Part shown: positions 7,233 through 15,321 of the stretch, piece after piece
Position numbering within the stretch: the stretch's first letter is position 1
Layout of the letters: the number at the start of each line of letters is the position of its first letter
Origin: Acanthamoeba sp. SK_2022b
Taxonomy: Eukaryota; Discosea; Longamoebia; Acanthamoebidae
Assembly (NCBI GenBank): GCA_027943245.1
Contig: JANDJZ010000686.1
Coordinates: 1-20,214, forward strand
DNA: 20,214 bases
Direction: 5' to 3'
Notes under the pieces: generated by a model
What the model was told of the DNA's origin: nothing
Databases searched by the model: none
Seen by the model: only the letters and a program-made list of their open reading frames with translations
Translations under genes and position numbers: made by a program

Positions 7233-8177
7233 ATGGAGTTGCGCCATCTACGCTATTTCTGGGCCGTAGCCGAAGAACTCCACTTCGGCCGCGCCGCGGA
7301 GAAGCTGCACATCGAGCAATCACCGTTGTCGCGTGCTATCAAAGAGTTGGAAGAAGAACTGGGCGTTGTGCTGTTTGCTCGAACCACTCGCAGCACTCAA
7401 CTCACCCGCGCCGGGAAACTGTTTCTGGAGCACGTGCGCCGCGTCTTCGCCGCCTTGGAACAAGCACGGGACAGTGTGAGGGCAGCGGCCAATGGATTTC
7501 ATGGACAGTTGCGCGTGGCGCTGTCCGACGGCATCACCCCGTCACGCCTATCTGCTTTGCTCGCCGTCTGCCGACAAGAAGAACCAGAGGTCGAAATCCG
7601 ATTCTTCGAGGTGCCACTGTCACAACAGATCAAGGGACTACATGACGATCTGTACGACGTAGGATTCGCGCAGTCCAGGGAGGCAGGCGATGGCATCGTC
7701 GCTTTACCGGCTTGGAGCGATCCGCTTATGGTGGCGGTGCCGGCGAGGCATCCGCTATTGGCCCACAAACGCATCCCTCTGGATGAGTTGCTGCGCTACC
7801 CGCTTGTCTTGTGCGACCCGCAAGTGTGCGAAGGCCATGCCAAACACGTTGATCGAGTGCTGCGTCGGGCGGACATGGAGCCGCTAATTGCGGAGCGGGT
7901 CGCTTCCTGCGACCTGATGATGGCGCTCGTATCGGCAGGCTTCGCACTTGGCCTGGCGGGTGCAGCGCACATTGTCGCAAGCCGTGAACCGGGCGTGGTA
8001 GCGCGACCACTGGCGTCCCGTGTACCGCCGCTGACGACGTACCTGCTCCGCCCAGAGAATTTCCCCTCCGATGTGCTGACACGCTTCATTAAACGTGTGC
8101 AGGCTATCGAATCACCGGAATCTCCCCGGCCCATCACGGGCCATACTCTTGACCTACCGGAGGTACCTACGCCGTGA
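7233..8177 (+). CDS. traR: LysR-type transcriptional regulator (TraR position of Tn4371-like ICEs)
   Basis: The protein has 314 residues from the ATG at 7233, the usual length for LysR regulators; GGGAAG about 5-10 bases upstream supports this start over the longer upstream frame. Residues 1-60 are the typical winged helix-turn-helix: MELRHLRYFWAVAEELHFGRAAEKLHI is the region of the first helices, followed by SPLSRAIKELEEELGVVLFARTTR. The rest (about 90-300) is a periplasmic-binding-protein-like effector domain. The effector is unknown. Genes of this type sit just upstream of traG in Tn4371-like elements and are named traR there; I use the name by position. Its end overlaps the next lipoprotein gene by 4 bases (GTGA). 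It may control the transfer operon downstream, or the SulP-Usp pair upstream, but no divergent target is present. Confidence 0.88.
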   Translation: MELRHLRYFWAVAEELHFGRAAEKLHIEQSPLSRAIKELEEELGVVLFARTTRSTQLTRAGKLFLEHVRRVFAALEQARDSVRAAANGFHGQLRVALSDGITPSRLSALLAVCRQEEPEVEIRFFEVPLSQQIKGLHDDLYDVGFAQSREAGDGIVALPAWSDPLMVAVPARHPLLAHKRIPLDELLRYPLVLCDPQVCEGHAKHVDRVLRRADMEPLIAERVASCDLMMALVSAGFALGLAGAAHIVASREPGVVARPLASRVPPLTTYLLRPENFPSDVLTRFIKRVQAIESPESPRPITGHTLDLPEVPTP

Positions 8178-8452
8178 AGAAGACCATTCCTTTCTTGCTG
8201 GCGGCCGCATTGACCGCCTGCGGCCAATCCGAGGCGCCGCAGAAAGCCGCCGATTCGGAGGCAAATATCCCGACGGTGGAAGAACTGGCAGCCAACCCCG
8301 AACGGCTCAAGGAGCTGCGCCAGCAATGCAAAACCGACCGTGCCAAGCTGGGCGACGTGCTGTGTAATCGGGTCGCCGAAGCCACGCGCAAGCGGTTCTA
8401 TGGCGACGGAGAAACCCCGTACACGCCACCGAAGGAATCGCCCAAGTTCTGA
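8174..8452 (+). CDS. EexN/TrbK-like small lipoprotein, probable entry exclusion
   Basis: The product is 92 residues, begins at a GTG overlapping the LysR stop, and has a lipoprotein signal (MKKTIPFLLAAALTAC) with the lipidated cysteine at C16. Lipoproteins of this kind sit in the inner membrane facing the periplasm and prevent a cell that already has the element from receiving it again. After the lipobox there is a charged helical region with two cysteines spaced C-X11-C, likely disulfide-bonded. It ends with RKRFYGDGETPYTP. The same core, with the same cysteine spacing, occurs in the second lipoprotein at 16055-16375; I count 18 of 34 identical residues ungapped. Its position next to traR rather than in the trb cluster is worth noting. 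A terminator follows at 8495. Confidence 0.75.
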   Translation: MKKTIPFLLAAALTACGQSEAPQKAADSEANIPTVEELAANPERLKELRQQCKTDRAKLGDVLCNRVAEATRKRFYGDGETPYTPPKESPKF

Positions 8453-8494
8453 TTGTTGTCGGTTCGCCGCATTACCTTCATTTTTCCGCCCAAC

Positions 8495-8527
8495 ACGCCG
8501 CAATGCGCCCGCGCTTGCGGCGTTTTT
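8495..8527 (+). terminator. Rho-independent terminator after the LysR-lipoprotein pair
   Basis: ACGCCGCAA (8495-8503) and TTGCGGCGT (8515-8523) form a perfect 9-bp stem with an 11-base loop, followed directly by a T run ending at 8527. It lies 43 bp after the lipoprotein stop and separates this pair from traG. Confidence 0.8.
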
Positions 8528-8624
8528 CTTTGGCTCGCCAGTGCGCTAATTCTTTCTTTTTGTTCGACCTTTCTGTCCTAAACGGTCTTTGACCGGCACT
8601 GGCCCGGCACCGATCCTGACGCCT

Positions 8625-8649
8625 GCGGCACGTCCGTGTGCCGCTTTTT
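8625..8649 (+). terminator. Second hairpin with T run, 40 bp before traG
   Basis: GCGGCAC (8625-8631) and GTGCCGC (8638-8644) form a 7-bp stem with a 6-base loop, followed by five T residues (8645-8649). It has the form of an intrinsic terminator in the traG leader. It could be a backup terminator for the upstream genes or an attenuator of the transfer operon. Confidence 0.6.
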
Positions 8650-8688
8650 CCATGAGGAATCAGCGCAGGAGAAATCGGAGGCGAGGTC

Positions 8689-10692
8689 ATGCAAGGGACG
8701 AACGTGCTATTCGGTCAGATCGCCGTGGTATTCGGCATCGTGATCGCCGGAGTGTGGGGCGCCACACAATGGACAGCAGCAGCCCTTGGCTATCAAGTAC
8801 GCCTTGGCTCGCCTTGGTTCGATCTTCTTGGCACGCCGATCTATCACCCGTGGAAGCTGTTTGAGTGGTGGTTTTCTTACGGCGCCTATACCCCGGAAAC
8901 CTTCGACACCGGCGGAGCCATCGCGGGCAGCAGTGGCATGGTCGCCGTGGCCGTCGCCATTGCCATGTCGGTCTGGCGCTCGCGGCAGGCACGCCTGGTC
9001 ACGACCTACGGGTCGGCCCGCTGGGCGAACGCGCAGGACATTCGCAAGGCGGGCCTCACGCAGCCAGCGGGCGTGTTCCTCGGCCAGCACGACCGCCAGT
9101 ACCTGCGCCATGAAGGGCCAGAGCACGTCCTGACCTTCGCGCCCACGCGCAGCGGCAAGGGTGTCGGCCTGGTGGTGCCCACCTTGTTGAGCTGGCCGGC
9201 TTCAGCGGTCATCCACGACATCAAGGGCGAGAACTGGCAGATCACCGCCGGCTGGCGCAGCCGTTTCAGCCATTGCCTGCTGTTCAACCCGACCGATGCG
9301 AAGTCGGCGGCCTACAACCCGCTGCTGGAGGTACGGCGCGGCGCGCATGAAGTGCGCGACGTGCAGAACATCGCGGACATTCTGGTCGATCCCGAAGGCG
9401 CGCTGGAGAAGCGCAACCATTGGGAAAAGACCTCTCACGCGCTGCTGGTCGGGGCCATCCTGCATGTGCTCTACGCGAGCGAAGACAAGACGCTGCGCGG
9501 CGTCGCCAACTTCCTCAGTGACCCGGCCAGCCCCTTCGAGCTGACCTTGCACCGGATGATGACCACGCCGCATCTCGGCGATGGCCCGCATCCCGTCGTC
9601 GCTTCGGCGGCGCGCGAAGTGCTCAACAAGTCGGACAACGAGCGTTCCGGCGTGTTGAGCACCGCCATGTCGTTCTTGGGCCTCTATCGTGATCCCACGG
9701 TGGCCGAAGTCACGTCGCGCTGCGACTGGCGCATCGCCGATCTCATCTCCGCCGAGCACCCGGTGTCGCTGTACCTGGTGGTGCCGCCTTCGGACATCAG
9801 CCGCACAAAGCCGCTCATCCGCCTGATCCTCAACCAGATCGGCCGGCGCCTGACCGAATCGCTGGACGGCTCGGACGGCATAGCGCGCAGGCACAAGCTG
9901 CTGCTGATGCTCGACGAGTTCCCGGCCTTGGGCCGGCTCGACTTCTTCGAGACGGCCTTGGCCTTCATGGCGGGCTACGGCATCCGCAGCTTCCTCATCG
10001 CGCAGTCGCTCAACCAGATCGACAAGGCGTATGGGCAGAACCACTCCATCCTCGACAACTGCCATGTGCGCGTGACGTTCGCCACGAACGACGAACGCAC
10101 AGCGAAGCGCATCTCCGAGACGCTGGGCACCGCGACCGAGCTGCGCGCCCAGCGCAACTACGCAGGCCACCGGCTCGCGCCGTGGCTGGGCCACCTCATG
10201 GTGTCGCGTCAAGAGACGGCCCGCCCGCTGCTGACGCCGGGTGAAGTCATGCAGCTTCCGCCCGATGAGGCCGTGGTGATGGTGTCCAGCGTGGCCCCCA
10301 TCAAGGCCACGAAGCTGCGCTACTACGCCGACACCAATTTCAAGCAGCGTGTCATGCCGCCGCCTGCGCTGGCGGACGGGCAGTACGCGGACGCGCCGCC
10401 TGCGCGCGCTGACGACTGGAGCGGCTTGGCGATCCCCGCCGTGCTGACTCCGCCTGCCGCCGGAGAAGCCGAGGGCTTCCCGGCCAGCACTGACGACGGC
10501 GGCCCGCGCCGTCAGCCAGAGCTTTCCGAAACCGTCGCCTACGACCCCGAGCTGGCCGCGCCCGCGGCCGACCTGGCGCTGCTCGATGACGACGACGACC
10601 TGCCGCTTCCCCTTCCTCGCCAGCTTGATCCGCCCATGCAGCGCGTGGCCCGGCTGGCGTCCCTCGACCCCAACGACGGAATCGAGCTATGA
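8689..10692 (+). CDS. traG: TraG / VirD4-type conjugative coupling protein (T4CP)
   Basis: This inner-membrane ATPase of 667 residues links the relaxase-DNA complex to the secretion channel. Two N-terminal membrane segments are visible (about 8-30 and 78-96), with a short periplasmic loop between. The Walker A region is FAPTRSGKGVGLVVP (about 150-164). Walker B is LLLMLDEFPALGRLDF with D409-E410, followed by the family sequence GYGIRSFLIAQSLNQI. The C-terminal 120 residues are rich in Pro, Ala and Asp and probably disordered. Start: ATG at 8689 with GGAGG 7 bp upstream. The stop overlaps the next ATG (ATGA), so translation is probably coupled. It opens the tra/trb operon, directly after a hairpin terminator. 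Length and order fit TraG of Tn4371-like ICEs. Confidence 0.95.
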   Translation: MQGTNVLFGQIAVVFGIVIAGVWGATQWTAAALGYQVRLGSPWFDLLGTPIYHPWKLFEWWFSYGAYTPETFDTGGAIAGSSGMVAVAVAIAMSVWRSRQARLVTTYGSARWANAQDIRKAGLTQPAGVFLGQHDRQYLRHEGPEHVLTFAPTRSGKGVGLVVPTLLSWPASAVIHDIKGENWQITAGWRSRFSHCLLFNPTDAKSAAYNPLLEVRRGAHEVRDVQNIADILVDPEGALEKRNHWEKTSHALLVGAILHVLYASEDKTLRGVANFLSDPASPFELTLHRMMTTPHLGDGPHPVVASAAREVLNKSDNERSGVLSTAMSFLGLYRDPTVAEVTSRCDWRIADLISAEHPVSLYLVVPPSDISRTKPLIRLILNQIGRRLTESLDGSDGIARRHKLLLMLDEFPALGRLDFFETALAFMAGYGIRSFLIAQSLNQIDKAYGQNHSILDNCHVRVTFATNDERTAKRISETLGTATELRAQRNYAGHRLAPWLGHLMVSRQETARPLLTPGEVMQLPPDEAVVMVSSVAPIKATKLRYYADTNFKQRVMPPPALADGQYADAPPARADDWSGLAIPAVLTPPAAGEAEGFPASTDDGGPRRQPELSETVAYDPELAAPAADLALLDDDDDLPLPLPRQLDPPMQRVARLASLDPNDGIEL

Positions 10693-11150
10693 GCTACCGC
10701 CTGAACCTCTTTATTCAGCCCGAGCACGCCCAGCGGCTCGATGAACTGGCCGCCAAGAAAGGCGTGTCCAAGTCATCCATCGTCGCGGCGGCGCTCGCAT
10801 CGTGGCTGTCGCCCGATGCCGCCGACCAGCGCGAGGCCGCTATCGCCAAGCGCCTTGATCGGCTGTCGCGCCAGGCCGAGCGCATGGAGCGCGACCAGAA
10901 CATCGCCATCGAGACGCTGGCGCTTTTCATCCGCTACTACCTGACCGTCAGCACGCCGGTTCCCGAAGCGCACCAAGACGCGGCCCGTGCTCAGGGCAAG
11001 GCGCGCTTCGAGCAGTTCACCGAGCAGCTTGGCCGCCACCTGATGCGCGGACGCAGCCTGGTGCGCGACGTGGTGGAGGAACTGCACCCCGACCCGATGC
11101 GGATGGAGGACGCCGCCGCAGCGGCTCAGGCGCGGGAGCGTGCGTCATGA
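10689..11150 (+). CDS. Ribbon-helix-helix (CopG-like) protein
   Basis: The product is 153 residues. Its N-terminus YRLNLFIQPEHAQRLDELAAKKGVSKSSIVAAAL (region 3-36) fits a ribbon-helix-helix fold: a short strand, then two helices, with GVSKSS at the turn. Such proteins bind DNA as dimers, often at their own promoter or near oriT. The remainder is a charged, probably coiled helical tail (residues 50-153) not typical of minimal CopG proteins and may bind a partner. It overlaps traG at the start and trbB at the end by 4 bases each (ATGA), so its amount is tied to that of the coupling protein and the TrbB ATPase. CopG-type regulators at this place are common in Tn4371-like ICEs. The DNA target cannot be identified here. 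Confidence 0.8.
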   Translation: MSYRLNLFIQPEHAQRLDELAAKKGVSKSSIVAAALASWLSPDAADQREAAIAKRLDRLSRQAERMERDQNIAIETLALFIRYYLTVSTPVPEAHQDAARAQGKARFEQFTEQLGRHLMRGRSLVRDVVEELHPDPMRMEDAAAAAQARERAS

Positions 11151-12205
11151 GTGCCGTTCCCCAATCCATGAGTGCCACGTCGCTCGACCGGCGCATCCAG
11201 ATGCTGCGCACGGCAATGGGGCCGCTAATCGCCACCGCGCTCGAAGACCCCGACGTGGTGGAAATCATGCTCAACCCCGACCGCACCCTTTGGGTGGATC
11301 GCCTGTCGTCGGGCCGCGCGCCTATGGGCGTGGAGCTGCCCGAAGCCGATGGCGAGCGAATCATCCGCCTGGTCGCGACCCACGTCGGCGCGGAGGTGCA
11401 TCGCGGCCAGCCGCTGCTGTCCGCCGAACTGCCCGAAACCGGCGAACGCTTCGAGGGCATCTTGCCGCCCGCCGCGCCGGGGCCGGCCTTCGCGCTGCGC
11501 AAGCGCGCCATCGGCGTGATCCCGCTGGAGCGGTACGTCGTGGACGGAATGATGACCGCCGCCCAGGCAGGCTTTCTGGTGCGCGCCGTGCGCGAGCGCC
11601 AGAACGTCTTGATCGCCGGGGCCACCAGCAGCGGCAAGACGACCTTGGCGAACGCGCTGTTGGCCGAGATAGCCGCCACCGGCGACCGCGTACTGGTGCT
11701 CGAAGACACCGTGGAACTGCAATGCGTCGCCCGCGACCACGTGCCGCTACGCACGCGCTCCGGCGTGGTGTCCATGACCGAGCTGGTGCGCTCATCCATG
11801 CGCCTGCGGCCTGATCGCGTCGTCGTCGGCGAGGTGCGCGGAGCCGAGGCACTAGATCTCATCAAGGTGTGGGGCACAGGCCATCCCGGCGGCATCGCCA
11901 CGATCCACGCCGGTTCCGCGCTGGGCGCGCTGCTGCGCATGGAGCAACTGATTCTCGAAGTGGCGGTGAACCCGCCGCGTGCGCTGATCGCCGAGGCGGT
12001 CAACGTGGTGATCCACATCGCCGGGCGCGGACGGAAGCGCCGCATCGAGAGCATCGCCCGCGTCGTCGGCTTCGACGGCGTTGGCTACCAACTGGCGGAT
12101 GCGATGGACACGCCGTTTCCCGAGCTGTCGCCAGTTCCCGATGCCGCATCCGCTGCGGCGACTTCCTCATCCCCGTCCCTCAATCCCTCTGGAGAACTGC
12201 CATGA
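11147..12205 (+). CDS. trbB: TrbB, VirB11-type secretion ATPase
   Basis: This cytoplasmic hexameric ATPase (352 residues) powers pilus assembly and DNA transfer. The Walker A loop is GATSSGKTT (158-166). The Asp box LVLEDTVELQ lies around 183-192. Walker B with the following region is VVVGEVRGAEALDLI (226-239), and the His box is GHPGGIATIHAGS (245-257). ATG at 11147 overlaps the previous stop; a second in-frame ATG with the same following codons (ATGAGTGCC) occurs at 11168, so the start could be 7 residues later. The C-terminal tail is Pro/Ala/Ser rich. The trbC gene starts within the stop codon. Confidence 0.95.
   Translation: MSAVPQSMSATSLDRRIQMLRTAMGPLIATALEDPDVVEIMLNPDRTLWVDRLSSGRAPMGVELPEADGERIIRLVATHVGAEVHRGQPLLSAELPETGERFEGILPPAAPGPAFALRKRAIGVIPLERYVVDGMMTAAQAGFLVRAVRERQNVLIAGATSSGKTTLANALLAEIAATGDRVLVLEDTVELQCVARDHVPLRTRSGVVSMTELVRSSMRLRPDRVVVGEVRGAEALDLIKVWGTGHPGGIATIHAGSALGALLRMEQLILEVAVNPPRALIAEAVNVVIHIAGRGRKRRIESIARVVGFDGVGYQLADAMDTPFPELSPVPDAASAAATSSSPSLNPSGELP
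12191..12201 (+). promoter_or_regulatory. Ribosome-binding site deciding the trbC start
   Basis: GGAGAACTGCC immediately precedes the ATG at 12202. Almost the same leader precedes trbF (17743-17754) and trbI (19438-19450). It supports starting TrbC at 12202 rather than anywhere in the long upstream frame inside trbB. Confidence 0.65.
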
Positions 12206-12588
12206 CGCACGCCCATGCCTTCCGTGTTTCCGTAAATCCGCCTTCGCACCTGTCCATCCTCGCGCGGCTGCGCTGCCTGGGCCGCCCTGCGGGGCAAGGG
12301 CTGCTGCTGGCCGCGCTGCTGCTGTTCCTGGCCGGAACCGCGCAGGCCGCCGGTTCCTCGATGCCGTGGGAAGGCCCGCTGCAATCCATCCTCGAATCCA
12401 TCCAGGGGCCGGTGGCACGCATCGTGGCCGTCATCATCATCATCGCCACGGGCCTCGCGCTGGCCTTCGGCGACACGTCGGGCGGTTTCCGCAAGCTGAT
12501 CCAGATCGTGTTCGGCCTGTCCATCGCGTTCGCGGCTTCGAGCTTCTTCCTATCGTTCTTTTCGTTCTCGGGCGGGGCTGTCGTATGA
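12202..12588 (+). CDS. trbC: TrbC, VirB2-type pilin precursor
   Basis: The protein has 128 residues from the ATG at 12202. It has a long signal peptide with a hydrophobic core (LLLAALLLFLAGTAQA) and a probable cleavage site after AQA near residue 49. The mature part has two hydrophobic helices, IVAVIIIIATGLALAFG and LIQIVFGLSIAFAASSFFLSFF, separated by a short polar loop GDTSGGFRK, as in VirB2/TrbC pilins. These subunits are taken from the inner membrane to build the conjugative pilus. In RP4 TrbC is cyclised; I cannot tell from sequence whether that happens here. Overlaps trbB (ATGA) and trbD (ATGA). Confidence 0.93.
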   Translation: MTHAHAFRVSVNPPSHLSILARLRCLGRPAGQGLLLAALLLFLAGTAQAAGSSMPWEGPLQSILESIQGPVARIVAVIIIIATGLALAFGDTSGGFRKLIQIVFGLSIAFAASSFFLSFFSFSGGAVV

Positions 12589-12857
12589 GCGCCCCGGATA
12601 GCTTCGCAGCCGGGTTCGAGGTGCCGCTGCATCGCTCGCTCACCGAGCCGATCTTGCTGGGCGGCGCACCGCGCACCGTGGCGATTGCCAACGGGACGCT
12701 GGCCGCCGCCGTCGGGCTGGGCCTGCAACTGTGGATTCCGGGCGTCGTGCTTTGGATCGTCGGCCATTCGCTGGCGGTATGGGGTGCGCGCGTCGATCCG
12801 CAGTTCATGGCCGTGTTCGCCCGGCACATCAAACACCGCCCGCTGCTGGACGTGTGA
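12585..12857 (+). CDS. trbD: TrbD, VirB3-type inner-membrane protein
   Basis: This small protein of 90 residues has an N-terminal amphipathic part (FEVPLHRSLTEPILLGGAPR), the usual TrbD/VirB3 opening, then a hydrophobic segment of about 30 residues (36-65) that may cross the membrane once or twice. It is thought to help anchor the TrbE ATPase and support pilus assembly. Start overlaps trbC, and trbE follows after 10 bp. Confidence 0.92.
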   Translation: MSAPDSFAAGFEVPLHRSLTEPILLGGAPRTVAIANGTLAAAVGLGLQLWIPGVVLWIVGHSLAVWGARVDPQFMAVFARHIKHRPLLDV

Positions 12858-12867
12858 GGGGGCCGCC

Positions 12868-15321
12868 ATGCTGAACCTCGCCGAATACCGCCAGCGGCCC
12901 GCGCTGCTCGCCGACTGGCTGCCCTGGGCCGGACTGGTCGCGCCGGGTGTCGTCTTGAACAAGGACGGCAGTTTCCAGCGCACGGCCCGGTTTCGCGGGC
13001 CTGACCTCGACAGTGCAACGCAAGGCGAGCTGATCGCCACGTCGGCGCGCTTGAACAACGCGCTGCGCCGGCTGGGTTCGGGCTGGGCGCTGTTCATCGA
13101 GGCCGAGCGCCGCGCCGCCGCCGACTACCCGCACTCGGACTTTTCCGAGCCGCTTTCGTGGCTGGTGGACGAAGAACGCCGCTCGGCCTTCGAGGATACC
13201 GGCCACCACTTCGAGAGCGGCTATCACCTGACGCTGGTGTACCTGCCGCCCGAGGAATCGCGCGCCCGAGCCGCCAAGATGCTCTACGAGAACACGCCGA
13301 CGAGTGGCGTGGACTGGCGCGAGCGGCTGCAAGCCTTCGTCGCGGAAACGGATCGCGTCTTCGACCTGCTCGATGGCGTGATGCCGGAAATCGCCTGGCT
13401 GGACGACGCGCAGACTCTGACCTATTTGCATTCGACTATCTCGACGCGGCGCTTTCGCGTCGGCGTGCCCGAGGTGCCTTTCCACATCGACGCGCTGCTG
13501 ACCGACTCGCCGCTGGTCGGTGGCTTGGCGCCCATGCTGGGCGACCGGCACCTGCGTGTGGTGTCGGTGCGGGGCTTCCCGACCTCGACCTGGCCGGGGA
13601 TTCTGGACGACCTCAACCGCCTGGGATTTGGGTATCGCTGGAGTACGCGCTTTCTGTGCCTGGATAAATCCGAGGCGGAAAAAGAACTCGCCCGCCTGCG
13701 CCGTCAGTGGTTTGCCAAGCGCAAGAACGTCATTGCGCTGCTGCGCGAAACGATCTTCCAGCAGGAAAGCCCGCTGGTCGATACCGACGCGAACAACAAG
13801 GCCGCCGACGCTGATGCCGCCTTGCAGGAGCTGGGCAGCGATCAAGTCGCCTTCGGCTACCTGACGGCGACCGTCACCGTCACGGACGAGGACGCCGGCG
13901 CAGCCGACGAGAAGCTGCGCATGGTGGAGCGCGTCATCCAGGGCCGGGGCTTTGTCACCATCCCCGAAACGCTCAATGCCGTGGATGCGTGGCTGTCCTC
14001 GCTCCCCGGCAACGCCTACGCCAACGTGCGCCAGCCCATCGTCTCGACGCTGAACCTGGCGCACATGATGCCGGTGTCGGCGGTATGGGCCGGGCCGGAG
14101 AAGAACGACCACCTGGGCGGCCCGCCGCTGATCGTCACACGCACCGATGGCGCGACGCCGTTCCGGCTGGTGACGCACATCGGCGACGTGGGCCACACGC
14201 TGGTCGCCGGCCCGACCGGCATGGGCAAGTCGGTCTTGCTCGCCACGCTGGCGATGCAGTTCCGCCGCTATCGCGGCTCGCGCATCTTCGCCTTCGACAT
14301 GGGGCGCTCGATGCGCGCCACCATCCTCGGGCTGGGCGGCGAGCACTACGACCTGAGCATGGATGGCGAAATCGCCTTCCAGCCGCTCGCCCGCATCGAC
14401 CGCGAGGGCTACCGCACCTGGGCCGCCGAATGGATCGAGGGGCGCTTGCTGCACGAAGGCGTGGCGGTCGGCCCGGACGAGAAGGCGGCCATCTGGTCGG
14501 CACTCGGCAGCCTTGCCGGTGCGCCGGTGGAGCAGCGCACGATGACCGGGCTGTCCGTGCTGTTGCAGAGCAATGCGCTGCGCCAGGCGCTCGCGCCGTA
14601 TGTGCTCGGCGGCGCGCACGGCAAGCTGCTGGATGCCGATCACGACCGGCTGGGCATGGCCGACGTGCAGGGTTTCGAGATGGAGGAGCTGATGCACAGC
14701 AAGGCCGCCGTCATGGCCGTGCTGCATTACCTCTTTGCGCGTTTCGATGAACGCTTTGACGGTGCGCCCACGCTGCTGATCCTCGATGAAGCGTGGCTGT
14801 TCCTCGATGACCCCGTGTTTGCCGCGCGCATCCGGCAGTGGCTCAAGACGCTTCGCAAGAAGAACGTCAGCGTCATCTTCGCCACACAGTCGCTTGCGGA
14901 CATCAAGGATTCGAGCATCGCGCCCGCGATCATCGAAAGCTGTGCAAGCCGCATCTTCCTGCCGAACCCGCAGGCGACCGAGCCGCAGATTCGCACGATC
15001 TACGAAGGCTTCGGCCTAAATTCGCGGCAGATCGAGATCGTCGCCACCGCGCAGCCCAAGCGCGACTACTACTACCAATCCCGCCTCGGCAACCGCCTAT
15101 TCGACCTCGACCTGGGGCCGGCAGCGTTGGCGTTTGCGGGCGCTTCCACGCCGCAAGACCAGCGCGACATAGACCGCGTGCTGCTGGACGCCGGCACGCC
15201 TGGCTTCGCGGGCGCCTGGCTGCGCCATCGCGGCCTCGATTGGGCGGCTGACCTGCTGCCCTCGTTCCCCGGCCTCGCGCCGGGTTCCTTCGCTGACCAC
15301 CCACAGGAGATCCTGCCATGA
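12868..15321 (+). CDS. trbE: TrbE, VirB4-type secretion ATPase
   Basis: This large ATPase (817 residues) of the inner-membrane complex drives pilin extraction and substrate export. I use the ATG at 12868 (MLNLAEYRQRPALLADWLPW), which matches the family's N-terminus; the frame is open further upstream but overlaps trbD. The Walker A motif is GPTGMGKS (448-455). Walker B is TLLILDEAWLFLDD with D640-E641, followed by KKNVSVIFATQSLADI. The N-terminal half carries the CagE/TrbE/VirB domain that binds membrane partners. The preceding GGGGGCCGCC is only a fair ribosome-binding site. The stop overlaps the trbJ ATG. A 632-residue open frame on the opposite strand is a by-product of high GC. Confidence 0.95.
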   Translation: MLNLAEYRQRPALLADWLPWAGLVAPGVVLNKDGSFQRTARFRGPDLDSATQGELIATSARLNNALRRLGSGWALFIEAERRAAADYPHSDFSEPLSWLVDEERRSAFEDTGHHFESGYHLTLVYLPPEESRARAAKMLYENTPTSGVDWRERLQAFVAETDRVFDLLDGVMPEIAWLDDAQTLTYLHSTISTRRFRVGVPEVPFHIDALLTDSPLVGGLAPMLGDRHLRVVSVRGFPTSTWPGILDDLNRLGFGYRWSTRFLCLDKSEAEKELARLRRQWFAKRKNVIALLRETIFQQESPLVDTDANNKAADADAALQELGSDQVAFGYLTATVTVTDEDAGAADEKLRMVERVIQGRGFVTIPETLNAVDAWLSSLPGNAYANVRQPIVSTLNLAHMMPVSAVWAGPEKNDHLGGPPLIVTRTDGATPFRLVTHIGDVGHTLVAGPTGMGKSVLLATLAMQFRRYRGSRIFAFDMGRSMRATILGLGGEHYDLSMDGEIAFQPLARIDREGYRTWAAEWIEGRLLHEGVAVGPDEKAAIWSALGSLAGAPVEQRTMTGLSVLLQSNALRQALAPYVLGGAHGKLLDADHDRLGMADVQGFEMEELMHSKAAVMAVLHYLFARFDERFDGAPTLLILDEAWLFLDDPVFAARIRQWLKTLRKKNVSVIFATQSLADIKDSSIAPAIIESCASRIFLPNPQATEPQIRTIYEGFGLNSRQIEIVATAQPKRDYYYQSRLGNRLFDLDLGPAALAFAGASTPQDQRDIDRVLLDAGTPGFAGAWLRHRGLDWAADLLPSFPGLAPGSFADHPQEILP

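Noticed and set aside
11869..12588. Longer 239-residue version of TrbC
   Set aside because: The extra N-terminal part lies inside trbB in another frame; the ribosome-binding site and signal peptide support the start at 12202.
12829..14727. 632-residue minus-strand open frame opposite trbE
   Set aside because: The plus strand encodes a clear VirB4-type ATPase with Walker motifs; the long antisense frame follows from GC-rich third positions.
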